Assembly: GCF_001746295.1 (NCBI RefSeq)
Contig: NZ_MJAH01000010.1
Coordinates: 150,794-214,793 of the forward strand
Origin: Streptomyces sp. LUP47B
Lineage (GTDB): Bacteria > Actinomycetota > Actinomycetes > Streptomycetales > Streptomycetaceae
Reading direction: 5' to 3'
DNA length: 64,000 nt
This document shows, piece after piece, positions 1-9,378 of this stretch. Positions within the stretch are counted from its first letter, which is position 1. Each line of letters opens with the position of its first letter. The translations under genes were made by a program, and so were the position numbers. The notes under the pieces are model-generated. The model ran no database searches. It was not told the DNA's origin and saw nothing but the letters and a program-made list of their open reading frames with translations.

Positions 1-864
1 CATCAGCGACAGGCCGATCGCCGAGTCGAAGGAGTAGCGGCCGCCGACCCAGTCCCAGAACTCGAACATGTTGTCCGGGTCGATGCCGAAGTCCGTGACC
101 TTCTCGGCGTTCGTCGACAGGGCGACGAAGTGCTTGGCGACGGCCTTGTCGTCGTGGAGTCCGGCCGGGCCTTCGAGCAGCCAGGTGCGGGCCGAGGTGG
201 CGTTGGTGATCGTCTCGATCGTGGTGAAGGTCTTGGACGCGACGATGAACAGGGTCTCCGCCGGGTCCAGGTCCCGCACCGCCTCGTGCAGGTCGGCGCC
301 GTCCACGTTGGACACGAAACGGAAGGTCAACTCCCGTGCCGTGTAGGCCCGCAGGGCCTCGTACGCCATCGCGGGACCGAGGTCGGAGCCGCCGATGCCG
401 ATGTTGACGACGTTCTTGATGCGCCTGCCGGTGTGACCGGTCCACTCGCCGGAGCGGACCCGGTTCGCGAAGTCGCTCATCCTGTCGAGCACGGCGTGCA
501 CGCCCGGTACGACGTTCTCCCCGTCGACCTCGATCACGGCGTCCCGCGGGGCGCGCAGCGCGGTGTGCAGCACGGCCCGGTTCTCGGTGACGTTGATCTT
601 CTCGCCGCGGAACATGGCGTCCCGCAGGCCGAAGACGTCGGTCGCGGCGGCGAGTTCGCGCAGCAGCCGCAGCGTCTCGTCGGTGACCAGGTGCTTGGAG
701 TAGTCGACGTGCAGGTCACCGACCCGCAGTGTGTACCCGGTGCCGCGTCCGGCATCGGCGGCGAACAGCTCCCTCAACTGCACTTCGCCGAGCTCTTCGC
801 GGTGCTCGGCCAGCGCGGTCCACTCGGGCGTCCGGTTGAGCCTGGTACGGCCGTCTGCGTTCAT
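1..864 (-). CDS. pgi: Glucose-6-phosphate isomerase, N-terminal part (cut by window edge)
   Basis: Interconverts glucose 6-phosphate and fructose 6-phosphate in glycolysis/gluconeogenesis in the cytoplasm. The ATG at 864 begins MNADGRTRLNRTPEWTALAE. The reading frame stays open to base 1, giving 288 codons of an enzyme usually about 550 residues long, so the C-terminal half lies outside the window. Family marks seen include the sugar-phosphate segment NIGIGGSDLGPAMAYEAL, the segment FIVASKTFTTIET, and the PGI signature VGGRYSFDSAIGLSLM right at the edge. It lies downstream of the RbpA-like gene on the same strand but is separated from it by a strong hairpin, so it is probably transcribed separately. 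Identity is very secure. Confidence 0.95.
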   Translation of the reverse strand, partial: MNADGRTRLNRTPEWTALAEHREELGEVQLRELFAADAGRGTGYTLRVGDLHVDYSKHLVTDETLRLLRELAAATDVFGLRDAMFRGEKINVTENRAVLHTALRAPRDAVIEVDGENVVPGVHAVLDRMSDFANRVRSGEWTGHTGRRIKNVVNIGIGGSDLGPAMAYEALRAYTARELTFRFVSNVDGADLHEAVRDLDPAETLFIVASKTFTTIETITNATSARTWLLEGPAGLHDDKAVAKHFVALSTNAEKVTDFGIDPDNMFEFWDWVGGRYSFDSAIGLSLM

Positions 865-1012
865 GTCCGACTTCAGCCTTCTTTCGTGCCTGTCCCAGCT
901 GTTCCAACCTGGTTGATCAGCGCATCGGCTGGGCGATGGACAGTACGAAGAAGCCCGTCGCGAACAGGGCAGGGCGGAACCGCGCAGCGCGTCGGCCGAG
1001 GCTGAAACCGCT

Positions 1013-1042
1013 CCGGCCAGGCACCTCTCGGTGTCCGGCCGG
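1013..1042 (-). terminator. Hairpin terminator after the RbpA-like gene
   Basis: On the minus-strand RNA a 13-bp stem with one mismatch and one wobble closes a GAGA tetraloop. It starts about 10 nt after the stop codon at 1052. No clear U-tract follows, as is usual in Streptomyces terminators. Confidence 0.6.
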
Positions 1043-1051
1043 CTGTCGACT

Positions 1052-1387
1052 CTAGATCTCGCCCCTCAGTTTGGCGAGCGCCTCGGCGAGGATCGCCTCG
1101 CCGTCGGCGTCGCTGCGCCGCTCCCGTACGTACGCGAGGTGCGTTTTGTACGGCTCGGTGCGCGGTGGGTCCGGCGGGTTGTCCTGGTCCTGTCCGGCGG
1201 GAAAGCCGCAGCGCGGGCAGTCCCAGGTATCGGGGACCTGCGCGTCGCTGGCGAAGCTGGGCTGCGTCTCGTGCCCGTTGGAGCACCAGAAGGAGATGCG
1301 CAGACGGGGCGCGGACTCGCCCCGCTCGGCTTCGCCCATCGGCCCCGCCCCGACCCGGCTACCTCGGATCGCGTTGCCACTTGCCAC
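1052..1387 (-). CDS. RbpA-family RNA polymerase-binding protein (zinc-binding paralogue)
   Basis: A 111-residue protein of the RbpA family, actinobacterial proteins that bind the principal sigma factor and RNA polymerase and stimulate transcription initiation. The spacing of C35, H39, C57 and C60 (CSNGH...CPRC) matches the zinc ligands known from Streptomyces coelicolor RbpA. The basic N-terminus (AIRGSRVG) and the C-terminal helix (ERRSDADGEAILAEALAKLR) correspond to the RbpA N-terminal segment and the sigma-interaction domain. The middle (ESAPRLRISFW, GQDQDNPPDPPRTEP) differs clearly from the standard RbpA sequence as I remember it, so I regard this as a paralogue and give no symbol. It is monocistronic between hairpins. 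The alternative is that it is the only RbpA of the organism, which this window cannot decide. Confidence 0.75.
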   Translation of the reverse strand: MASGNAIRGSRVGAGPMGEAERGESAPRLRISFWCSNGHETQPSFASDAQVPDTWDCPRCGFPAGQDQDNPPDPPRTEPYKTHLAYVRERRSDADGEAILAEALAKLRGEI

Positions 1388-1516
1388 GGTCGTAACTCCC
1401 TGCGTGATGGTGCCGCGAAGCGAGTCGGCGTGTCGCTTCGTTGCGAGCGCCTCAGTCTACGTAAGGCCCAACGCGCGTCCAGTGATTGGAGTTACAGCCC
1501 CCACACCTAGACGCAA

Positions 1517-1561
1517 GCCCCATGATAGGCCGCGCTCAGCTGCGCGTACCGAACATGGGGC
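1517..1561 (-). terminator. Possible terminator downstream of secG
   Basis: Arms GCCCCATG/CATGGGGC (8 bp) enclose a loop that itself contains a CGCGC/GCGCG stem, giving a branched structure about 40 nt past the secG stop. The loop is large, so this is weaker than the other terminators in the window. The rest of 1388-1601 holds nothing I recognise beyond presumed promoter sequence for the RbpA-like gene. Confidence 0.35.
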
Positions 1562-1601
1562 CTTACGTGCGGAATGTACGTGCTGTGTGTGGTGTCGCCG
1601 C

Positions 1602-1838
1602 TCAGCTGTTCGTCTTGATGAGGAGACCGAGCACGATGACGCACGCGAACCACAGCAGACCGACCACGATGGTGATCCGGTCGAGGTTGCGCTCGGCGAC
1701 CGAGGAGCCGCCGACGGAGGACTGCATACCGCCACCGAACATGTCGGAGAGGCCGCCGCCCTTGCCCTTGTGCATGAGCACCAGCAGCATCATCAGGCCG
1801 CTGAAGATGATCAGGGCGATCGAGAACCCCATAACCAC
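1602..1838 (-). CDS. secG: Preprotein translocase subunit SecG
   Basis: Small membrane subunit of the SecYEG protein-export channel. The 78 residues contain two transmembrane helices (about residues 4-21 and 53-74) joined by a glycine-rich loop with the family motif HKGKGGGLSDMFGGG, followed by a short polar tail. Length and architecture are exactly those of actinobacterial SecG. The start could be ATG 1838 or the in-frame ATG two codons later. It follows tpiA on the same strand, but a strong hairpin at 1874-1902 sits between them, so secG probably depends on read-through or on its own promoter. Confidence 0.95.
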   Translation of the reverse strand: MVMGFSIALIIFSGLMMLLVLMHKGKGGGLSDMFGGGMQSSVGGSSVAERNLDRITIVVGLLWFACVIVLGLLIKTNS

Positions 1839-1873
1839 GGCTGGACCAACTCTCTCGGATTCGGATGAACGAC

Positions 1874-1902
1874 GGGGGCACGGCCTTCAGGGCCATGCCC
1901 CC
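1874..1902 (-). terminator. Hairpin between tpiA and secG
   Basis: 12-bp arms 1874-1885 and 1891-1902 with a 5-nt loop. The single apparent mismatch becomes a G.U pair in the minus-strand RNA. It lies about 34 nt after the tpiA stop and would terminate or attenuate glycolytic transcription before secG. Confidence 0.7.
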
Positions 1903-1935
1903 GCAAGGGTACGACGGATCCTCGCCAGGTCCTAC

Positions 1936-2727
1936 TCACTGGTCCCGGAAGCGCACGATCTTGACGAACTCCTCGGCGTCGAGGGACGCACCGCCCACCA
2001 GCGCACCGTCGATGTCGGCCTGCGCCATGATCTCGGCGACGTTGCCGGCCTTGACGGAGCCGCCGTACTGGATGCGGACCTGGTCGGCCAGCTCCTGCGA
2101 GTACAGCTCGGCGATCTTGCCGCGGATGGCGGCGCAGACCTCCTGGGCGTCCTCCGCGCCGCAGACCTTGCCGGTGCCGATGGCCCAGACCGGCTCGTAG
2201 GCGATGACGACGGACTCGGCCTGCTCGGCCGGGAGGTCCCTGAGGCCGCCCTCGACCTGGGTGAGGGTGTGCGAGACGTGGTTGCCCGCCTCACGGACGT
2301 CCAGCTCCTCGCCGACGCACAGGATCGGGGTGAGGCCGTGCTTGTAGGCCGCCTTGACCTTGGCGTTGACGATCTCGTCGGTCTCCGCGTGGTACTGACG
2401 GCGCTCGGAGTGGCCGATCGCCACGTACGTGCACTTCAGCTTGGCCAGCATCGAGCCGGAGATCTCGCCGGTGTAGGCGCCGGAGTCGTGCGCCGAGAGG
2501 TCCTGGGCACCGTACTTGATCTTGAGCTTGTCGCCGTCGACCAGGGTCTGCACGGAGCGCAGGTCGGTGAAGGGCGGCAGGACGGCGACCTCGACGGCCT
2601 CGTAGTCCTTGTCCGCGAGGGCGAAGGCGAGCTTCTGGACGTGGGCGATGGCCTCGAGGTGGTTGAGGTTCATCTTCCAGTTGCCCGCCATGATCGGCGT
2701 GCGCCCAGACGAAACAGATGGAGCCAT
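1936..2727 (-). CDS. tpiA: Triosephosphate isomerase
   Basis: Interconverts dihydroxyacetone phosphate and glyceraldehyde 3-phosphate. The 263 residues include the N-terminal substrate-binding lysine motif MAGNWKMNL, the electrophilic histidine in AIGHSERR, the catalytic glutamate in AYEPVWAIGTGK, and the phosphate-binding QYGGSVKAGN near the C-terminus. The ATG at 2727 lies only 5 nt after the pgk stop, so the two genes are co-transcribed and likely translationally coupled. The N-terminus is about ten residues longer than in many homologues (MAPSVSSGRTPI), but no other start is better placed relative to pgk. It is the third gene of gap-pgk-tpiA. Confidence 0.97.
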   Translation of the reverse strand: MAPSVSSGRTPIMAGNWKMNLNHLEAIAHVQKLAFALADKDYEAVEVAVLPPFTDLRSVQTLVDGDKLKIKYGAQDLSAHDSGAYTGEISGSMLAKLKCTYVAIGHSERRQYHAETDEIVNAKVKAAYKHGLTPILCVGEELDVREAGNHVSHTLTQVEGGLRDLPAEQAESVVIAYEPVWAIGTGKVCGAEDAQEVCAAIRGKIAELYSQELADQVRIQYGGSVKAGNVAEIMAQADIDGALVGGASLDAEEFVKIVRFRDQ

Positions 2728-2732
2728 GTAGG

Positions 2733-3944
2733 TCAGTCCTCCAGTGCGGCGAGGCCGGGGAGCGTCTTGCCCTCGAGGTATTCGAGGGAGGCGCCGCCAC
2801 CGGTCGAGATGTGGCCGAATGCGTTCTCGTCGAAGCCCAGGGTGCGGACGGCAGCGGCGGAGTCGCCACCGCCGACCACCGTGAAGGCCGAGGAGTCGAG
2901 GAGAGCCCGGGCGACCGCCTTGGTGCCCTCGGCGAATTCGGGGTGTTCGAAGACGCCCATGGGGCCGTTCCAGAAGACGGTGGCGGCGTCGGTGATCTTC
3001 GAGGCGTACAGCTTGCCGGACGCCGGGCCGATGTCCAGGCCCATCCGGTCGGCGGGGATGGCGTCGGCGGCGACCGTGGTGGCGTCGGCCGGGGCCTTGG
3101 TCTTCAGGTCCGGGAACGCGGGCGCGACCACCGCGTCGACCGGCAGGACCAGCTCGACGCCGGTCTTCTCGGCGCGCTCGATGTACTCCAGAACCGCCGG
3201 GATCTGGTCCTCCTGGAGGAGGGACGCGCCGACCTCGTGGCCCTTGGCCTTGAGGAAGGTGAAGGCCATGCCCCCGCCGATGAGAATGCGGTCGGCCTTG
3301 CCGAGCAGCTCGTCGATGACGGCGAGCTTGTCGGAGACCTTGGCGCCGCCGAGCACGACCACGTAGGGGCGCTTGACGTCGTCGGTGAGCTTCTTCAGGA
3401 CGCCGACCTCGGTGGCGATGAGGTGGCCCGCGTAGTGCGGCAGCCGGGCCGGGAGGTCGAACACCGAGGCGTGCTTGCGGTGGACCGCGCCGAAGCCGTC
3501 ACCGACGTAGACATCGGCGAGGGCGGCGAGCTGGTCCGCGAAGGCACCGCGCTCGGCGTCGTCCTTGGAGGTCTCGCCGGCGTTGAAGCGGAGGTTCTCG
3601 ACGACCGCGACCTGGCCGTCGGCGAGGCCCGCGACCGTGGCGGTGGCCGACTCGCCCACCGTGTCGGTCGCGAACTCCACGGGGGCGTCCAGGAGTTCAC
3701 CGAGGCGGGCGGCCGCCGGGGCGAGGGAGAAGGCCGGGTCCGGAACGCCCTTGGGGCGGCCCAGGTGCGAGGCGACGACCACGCGGGCGCCCGCGTCGGC
3801 GAGGGCCTTCACGGTCGGCAGAACGGCTCGGATACGGCCGTCGTCGGTGATGGTGGTGCCGGACAGCGGCACGTTGAGGTCGGCGCGGACGAAGACCCGC
3901 TTGCCGGCCACGCCGTCGGCGAGGAGTTCGTCGATCGTCTTCAT
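2733..3944 (-). CDS. pgk: Phosphoglycerate kinase
   Basis: Transfers the acyl-phosphate of 1,3-bisphosphoglycerate to ADP in glycolysis. The start at ATG 3944 (MKTIDELLADGVAGKRVFVR) has an AGGAG site about 9 nt upstream; a longer in-frame extension reaches further up but runs through the gap-pgk hairpin and looks like leader. The 403 residues contain the signature RVFVRADLNVPLSG, the LGRPKG motif, KVSDKLAVIDELLGKADRIL, and the C-terminal nucleotide-binding GGGDSAAAVRTLG. The gap-pgk distance is 122 bp with a large hairpin, whereas pgk-tpiA is nearly continuous, so pgk and tpiA may be expressed at a different level from gap. Confidence 0.97.
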   Translation of the reverse strand: MKTIDELLADGVAGKRVFVRADLNVPLSGTTITDDGRIRAVLPTVKALADAGARVVVASHLGRPKGVPDPAFSLAPAAARLGELLDAPVEFATDTVGESATATVAGLADGQVAVVENLRFNAGETSKDDAERGAFADQLAALADVYVGDGFGAVHRKHASVFDLPARLPHYAGHLIATEVGVLKKLTDDVKRPYVVVLGGAKVSDKLAVIDELLGKADRILIGGGMAFTFLKAKGHEVGASLLQEDQIPAVLEYIERAEKTGVELVLPVDAVVAPAFPDLKTKAPADATTVAADAIPADRMGLDIGPASGKLYASKITDAATVFWNGPMGVFEHPEFAEGTKAVARALLDSSAFTVVGGGDSAAAVRTLGFDENAFGHISTGGGASLEYLEGKTLPGLAALED

Positions 3945-3991
3945 GAAGGGGACTCCTGAGGAGGGCTCTGGATCGTACGAAAGCTGATCAC

Positions 3992-4042
3992 GTGAGTGAG
4001 GGCTCGGGCAACGCGTCCTCGCGCTGCCCGAGCCCTGCTCAC
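3992..4042 (-). terminator. Large intercistronic hairpin between gap and pgk
   Basis: A perfect 12-bp stem (3999-4010 with 4025-4036) is extended inward by CGC/GCG and outward by GTGAG/CTCAC across a small internal loop, covering about 50 nt. It starts roughly 25 nt after the gap stop. It could be a partial terminator or an RNA-stabilising 3-prime end that raises gap mRNA over pgk-tpiA. Confidence 0.75.
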
Positions 4043-4066
4043 ACACCTAGGTGCCTGATCGGTCGA

Positions 4067-5077
<1,011 letters not shown>

Positions 5078-5201
5078 GAACCGATCTCCTCGTTGGTACG
5101 CCGGTTGTGAGACCGGCGAGCTGTATGGGATGTCCCCGACCAACCCCGACCCTACCTCCCTGAGCCCGGCGTGGTGACATCGAGATGCCCCATACACGGC
5201 A

Positions 5202-5239
5202 GGGCGGTCCGTACCCGTCAGTAGGGGTACGGACCGCCC
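5202..5239 (-). terminator. Terminator downstream of the M14 carboxypeptidase gene
   Basis: Perfect 15-bp inverted repeat, arms 5202-5216 and 5225-5239 (GGGCGGTCCGTACCC and its complement), loop 8 nt. It begins about 50 nt after the stop codon at 5291 and isolates the peptidase transcript from gap. Confidence 0.85.
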
Positions 5240-5290
5240 CGGACCGAAAGCTCCGGTCACCCGGAATGACTACGGCGGATCACGTCGGGT

Positions 5291-8242
5291 TCACCCCCCG
5301 ATGGCGGCGAGGGCCTTCTTGACGAGAGCGCCACGGTCGGCCGCCGCGGTGACGTGCTCCAGGCCGAAGCCCAGCAGCACGGTGTCGTTCGTGGTGACCG
5401 CGCCGTACGTCTTGAACAGCTCTCCGGCGCGCCCCCAGTCCTTGACGACCGCGGGGCTGCCCGCGGGTGGCCCGGGCACGCTCCACGCGCCGAGCGAGGT
5501 CTCGAAGCCCTCCGTCTCGACGGCCTGGCCGCCGACGACGACGGAGGTGTTGTCGAGGAGGACACCGCGACCGCCGGACCCGGGGTCGGTGATGTAGCTG
5601 AAGGACAGCTCGACCTTCTTGCCCGCGTACGCGGAGAGGTCGAAGGAGACCTCCTGCCAGCCGGCCGACGCCCCGGTGAGACTGTTCCACTGGCCGCTGG
5701 TGCCGGAGGCCGTGCAGCCGCCGGTGCCCTGCGTCAGATACCGCTTGAGCGCGGGGTGGGCCGCGATGAAGAACCCGGCCTCGCACTCGGCGGGTACGGC
5801 GTTGGTGGTCGCACCGTTCTTCTCCGGGAGGGTGGTCCAGTCGTCGGCCCCGGCGGTGTGCGCCTCCAGGACGGCGTGGTCGTAGCCCTCCTCGGTGTCC
5901 CACAGCATCCGGGTGCGCAGCGTGGGCGCCTGCGCGGCGGTCACCTGGGTGAGGTCGACGGTGCGGGTGAGGCGGTTCCAGGCGTAGTCGCTGTGTGTGA
6001 CGGCCGCCATGGACGTGCCCTCGTACGGTCCGTACGGGTTGGGCGTGCCGGGGTATGTGCCGGCTCCCGCGCTCGCGAACTGCGGGAAGGTCGCCGCGGG
6101 CAGGTTGTCCGAGGTGACGCTGAAGGATCCGGCCGCGTCCAGCGGGTTGCCGGGGGCGGCGCCGAGGCTCGCGCCGGCTCCGGCGAGTTTGCCGGTGCCC
6201 TGGAAGGCCGTGGCGCTCGGCAGGGTCGTACGCGTGTAGGCGCCCAGGTAGTACTGGCTGAAGTCGTTCGACAGGGTGCCGCCGCCCAGGTCGACGTTGC
6301 CGCCGGCCCGCTCGCCGGCCTCGATCAGCTTGCCGCCCTCGTTCAGGAAGGCGCGCAGCTGAAGCTGGGTGGGGTTGCCCGGGACGGTCGCGCCCGTGTA
6401 GTGGACCACGGTCCTGAAGTGGTCCAGCACGCCGAGCGCGTCGGGCGCGCCCTGCGTGGCGACGTTCCAGACGATCGCCCTGCGGCCGGCCGCCTTGAGG
6501 GCGTCCACGTAGGTCTGCGCCTGTGTGGCGGTCGCGCCCTCCTCGGCGACCACGAGCACGTCCGCGCGCGGCCGCTCGGCCACCGTGTAGGTGAAGTGCG
6601 CGCTGGAGCCGGTCTTTCCGCTCTTCGTCCGGCCGGTGAACCAGACCTCGACCTTGTCGCCCGGGTCGGCGTCCTCGACCTTGGCCCGGTACTCGTCGAA
6701 GTAGAGGTTGTCCTCACCGCCGTACGTCTCGCCGCCCTTCCAGGCCCGGAGCGTCTCGTCCTTCGTACGGCCGCCGTTGACGCGGTACTTGAGCTCCTTG
6801 TCGCGCACCGCCTTGCGTACGACGACGGAGACCTCCTGGTCCGCGCCGCGCGCGTAGGACGTGGTGAACGGCTTCGGGGTGAAGTCGGCGGCCTTCAGAC
6901 CGAGCGACGACTTCGGCTGGTCGGGCCCCGCCGCGGACTCGGCGACGGAGAGCGCGAACGGGATGTTCTTCTCGAACTCCTGCTGGATCAGCTTCTCGTC
7001 GTCCGGGAAGTTGAAGACCGACTGGCAGTCCGCCGCGTTCCACTGGTCGTTCGGGTCGAGATCCGAGGCGGTCTGGCAGGTCGACATCTCGGGGGTGAAC
7101 ATCGCCAGGCCGTTGACGTTCGACGCGTGGCCGTCCGCCTCGCCGTTGGTGGTGTACAGCTCCGAGGAGACCTGCGGACGGTAGCCGGGTATCGCGGAGT
7201 TGTCCGGGGTGCCGGCGAGCGCCTTGTACATGATGTCGTCGGGCGTGTCGGTGGCCACCTGCCAGCCGACGCCGTAGAGGAGGAGTTCGGCGGCGGAGTG
7301 GTAGTTGATGCCGTAGGTGAAGCCGATCCGCTTCTCGAAGGCGTCCAGGGCCTTGGTCTCGGGCTCCGAGGAGGGGGCCGCGCCGCGGTAGGTCTCGCTG
7401 GTGGGGTTGGGGGACGAACCCTCGTTGTCGTAGCCCCACTTGTAGGAGAAGTTGCGGTTGAGGTCGACGCCGTCGCCGACGCCTATGGTGCCGTCGGCGT
7501 TGTTGTCGTGCAGGTTCTTGCGCCACAGGCGGTTGTCGTCGCTCTGGAAGGTGTAGTCGTAGCCGTCGGGGTTGGCCGACAGGACGAACCACAGCTCGGT
7601 GGAGTCGACGATCTTCTTGAGGCGCTTGTCGGTCTTGTAACCGTCCACGTAGTAGTGGAGCAGCCGCCTGGTCATCTCCGGCGTGATCCACTCGCGCGCG
7701 TGCTGGTTGGACATGTAGAGGACGGAGGGTTTGGCGCCGTCCTTGGACTTCTTCGCGTTCTTGGTCAGTTTGAGCGCGAGGATGTCCTTGCCGTTCACGG
7801 TCTTGCCGATGGAGACGACCTTGGTGAGGCCGGGGTTGGCCCGGGCCGTCGCGAGGATCTCCTCCTGGAGGCCGCCGCTTCCGCTGTACGGCCGGAACAC
7901 GCCCTCCGCGGCCTTGTCCACACGGGCCTCGGCCTTGGCGGTCAGGGTGTGCTCGGTGAGCTCGACGCCCTGCCCTTCGAGCTTCTCGGCCTCCTGGTCG
8001 GTGAGGTAGACCTCGACGGTCGCGGTGCCCTTCGCGGGCACCTGCTCGCTCAGTTCGCGGCCGTCCTGCCCGGCCGCCAGCAGCAGGGGTACCTGCCCGC
8101 TGGTCACCTCGGCGCGGAAGACCTTGACTTCGTTCGGATCAGGAGAACTGGCGCTCTCAGCGGCCTGGGCGACGGGCGCGATGCCCGCGCCGCCGAGCAG
8201 GAGCGCGCCAATGGCGAGGATCGGTCTCGCTCTTCGTCTCAT
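5291..8242 (-). CDS. Secreted zinc carboxypeptidase, peptidase family M14, with long C-terminal region
   Basis: Predicted extracellular metallocarboxypeptidase. The ATG at 8242 has AAGGGGGG upstream and opens with a classical signal peptide (MRRRARPILAIGALLLGG, cleavage likely after AQAA near residue 28). A propeptide-like segment follows. The M14 catalytic domain starts near residue 118, with zinc ligands in NQHAREWITPEM (H181, E184), the third ligand histidine in INYHSAAELLLYG and the catalytic glutamate in MFTPEMSTCQ. The remaining 500 or so residues include Ig/beta-rich segments and a region resembling immune-inhibitor-A or MAM-like modules (LSAYAGKKVELSFSYITDPG). The 983-residue length is more than twice that of the catalytic core. 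It is monocistronic. Substrate unknown. Confidence 0.9.
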   Translation of the reverse strand: MRRRARPILAIGALLLGGAGIAPVAQAAESASSPDPNEVKVFRAEVTSGQVPLLLAAGQDGRELSEQVPAKGTATVEVYLTDQEAEKLEGQGVELTEHTLTAKAEARVDKAAEGVFRPYSGSGGLQEEILATARANPGLTKVVSIGKTVNGKDILALKLTKNAKKSKDGAKPSVLYMSNQHAREWITPEMTRRLLHYYVDGYKTDKRLKKIVDSTELWFVLSANPDGYDYTFQSDDNRLWRKNLHDNNADGTIGVGDGVDLNRNFSYKWGYDNEGSSPNPTSETYRGAAPSSEPETKALDAFEKRIGFTYGINYHSAAELLLYGVGWQVATDTPDDIMYKALAGTPDNSAIPGYRPQVSSELYTTNGEADGHASNVNGLAMFTPEMSTCQTASDLDPNDQWNAADCQSVFNFPDDEKLIQQEFEKNIPFALSVAESAAGPDQPKSSLGLKAADFTPKPFTTSYARGADQEVSVVVRKAVRDKELKYRVNGGRTKDETLRAWKGGETYGGEDNLYFDEYRAKVEDADPGDKVEVWFTGRTKSGKTGSSAHFTYTVAERPRADVLVVAEEGATATQAQTYVDALKAAGRRAIVWNVATQGAPDALGVLDHFRTVVHYTGATVPGNPTQLQLRAFLNEGGKLIEAGERAGGNVDLGGGTLSNDFSQYYLGAYTRTTLPSATAFQGTGKLAGAGASLGAAPGNPLDAAGSFSVTSDNLPAATFPQFASAGAGTYPGTPNPYGPYEGTSMAAVTHSDYAWNRLTRTVDLTQVTAAQAPTLRTRMLWDTEEGYDHAVLEAHTAGADDWTTLPEKNGATTNAVPAECEAGFFIAAHPALKRYLTQGTGGCTASGTSGQWNSLTGASAGWQEVSFDLSAYAGKKVELSFSYITDPGSGGRGVLLDNTSVVVGGQAVETEGFETSLGAWSVPGPPAGSPAVVKDWGRAGELFKTYGAVTTNDTVLLGFGLEHVTAAADRGALVKKALAAIGG

Positions 8243-8336
8243 GAGCCCCCCTTGCGGTGGTCCGCCACAGCAGCGAACAGATGCCAGGCTCATGACAGTT
8301 GACGCTCCAGTCAAGGGCGCCTCACGAATACGCAAA

Positions 8337-8375
8337 CGCCGGTGCCGACGCCCCAAGTGGGCGTCGGCACCGGCG
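8337..8375 (-). terminator. Terminator of the uvrC-rapZ-yvcK-whiA operon
   Basis: Perfect 17-bp arms 8337-8353 and 8359-8375 with a 5-nt loop, starting about 14 nt after the whiA stop. Very stable GC stem. Confidence 0.9.
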
Positions 8376-8388
8376 TGGTGAGGGACGG

Positions 8389-9378
8389 TCAGCCGACCAG
8401 GTTGTCGGCCATCTCCTCGGTGATGCTGGACTCCGTGCCCGGAATGCCGAGATCGGAGGCGCGCTTGTCGGCCATGGCCAGCAGGCGGCGGATACGGCCG
8501 GCGACGGCGTCCTTGGTCAGCGGCGGGTCGGCGAGCGCGCCCAGCTCCTCCAGGGAGGCCTGCTTGTGCTCCATGCGCAGCCGCCCGGCGGCGGCGAGGT
8601 GCTCGGGCACGTCGTCGGCGAGGATCTCCAGGGCCCGCTGGACCCGGGCTCCGGCGGCCACCGCCGCGCGCGCGGAGCGGCGCAGGTTGGCGTCGTCGAA
8701 GTTGGCGAGACGGTTCGCCGTGGCCCGCACCTCGCGGCGCATCCGGCGCTCCTCCCAGGCGAGCACCGACTCGTGGGCGCCCAGCCGGGTGAGCAGGGCA
8801 CCGATCGCGTCCCCGTCCCTGACGACCACGCGGTCCACGCCGCGGACCTCGCGGGCCTTGGCGGCGATCGAGAGGCGGCGGGCGGCGCCGACCAGGGCGA
8901 GCGCGGCCTCGGGGCCCGGGCAGGTCACCTCCAGGGAGGAGGAGCGGCCGGGCTCGGTGAGCGAGCCGTGCGCCAGGAAGGCTCCGCGCCAGGCGGCCTC
9001 GGCGTCACAGGTGGCGCCGGAGACGACCTGCGGGGGGAGCCCCCGGATCGGGCGGCCCCGGCCGTCGACCAGGCCGGTCTGGCGGGCCAGCTGGTCACCG
9101 CCGGCCACGACCCGGACGACGTAACGCGAGCCGCGGCGCAGTCCGCCCGGTGCCATCACGATCAGTTCGGAGGTGTGGCCGAAGATCTCCAGGATGTCCC
9201 GCTTGAGTCTGCGGGCCGCCATCGCGGTGTCCAGCTCCGCCTCGATCACAATGCGCCCGCTCACCAGGTGGAGGCCGCCGGCGAACCGCAGGACGGCGGA
9301 GACCTCCGCCTTTCTGCAGCAGGTCCGGGTGACGGGGAGCCGGGAGATCTCGTCCTTCACCGCTGCCGTCATCGCCAT
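8389..9378 (-). CDS. whiA: Sporulation transcription factor WhiA
   Basis: Developmental regulator that acts with WhiB to control genes for sporulation septation and chromosome segregation in Streptomyces. The 329 residues begin MAMTAAVKDEISRLPVTRTC. The N-terminal half is the degenerate LAGLIDADG homing-endonuclease-like fold (AVLRFAGGLHLVSGRIVIEA and a second copy). The C-terminal quarter contains the helix-turn-helix (SLEELGALADPPLTKDAVAG RIRRLLAMAD). The alternative ATG at 9372 forms an ATGA overlap with the yvcK stop and is equally plausible. It is the last gene of a four-gene overlapped operon. Identity is essentially certain from sequence and the rapZ-yvcK-whiA context. Confidence 0.97.
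   Translation of the reverse strand: MAMTAAVKDEISRLPVTRTCCRKAEVSAVLRFAGGLHLVSGRIVIEAELDTAMAARRLKRDILEIFGHTSELIVMAPGGLRRGSRYVVRVVAGGDQLARQTGLVDGRGRPIRGLPPQVVSGATCDAEAAWRGAFLAHGSLTEPGRSSSLEVTCPGPEAALALVGAARRLSIAAKAREVRGVDRVVVRDGDAIGALLTRLGAHESVLAWEERRMRREVRATANRLANFDDANLRRSARAAVAAGARVQRALEILADDVPEHLAAAGRLRMEHKQASLEELGALADPPLTKDAVAGRIRRLLAMADKRASDLGIPGTESSITEEMADNLVG

Noticed and set aside
917..1024. Short minus-strand frame VPGRSGFSLGRRAARFRPAL... after the RbpA-like gene
   Set aside because: Its GTG falls inside the 1013-1042 terminator hairpin and it has no convincing ribosome site.
5354..8302. Plus-strand open frame of about 980 codons antisense to the M14 carboxypeptidase
   Set aside because: Composition (Val/Arg/Gly/Leu strings) is that of a shadow of a GC-rich gene; the minus strand has signal peptide, zinc motifs and terminator.
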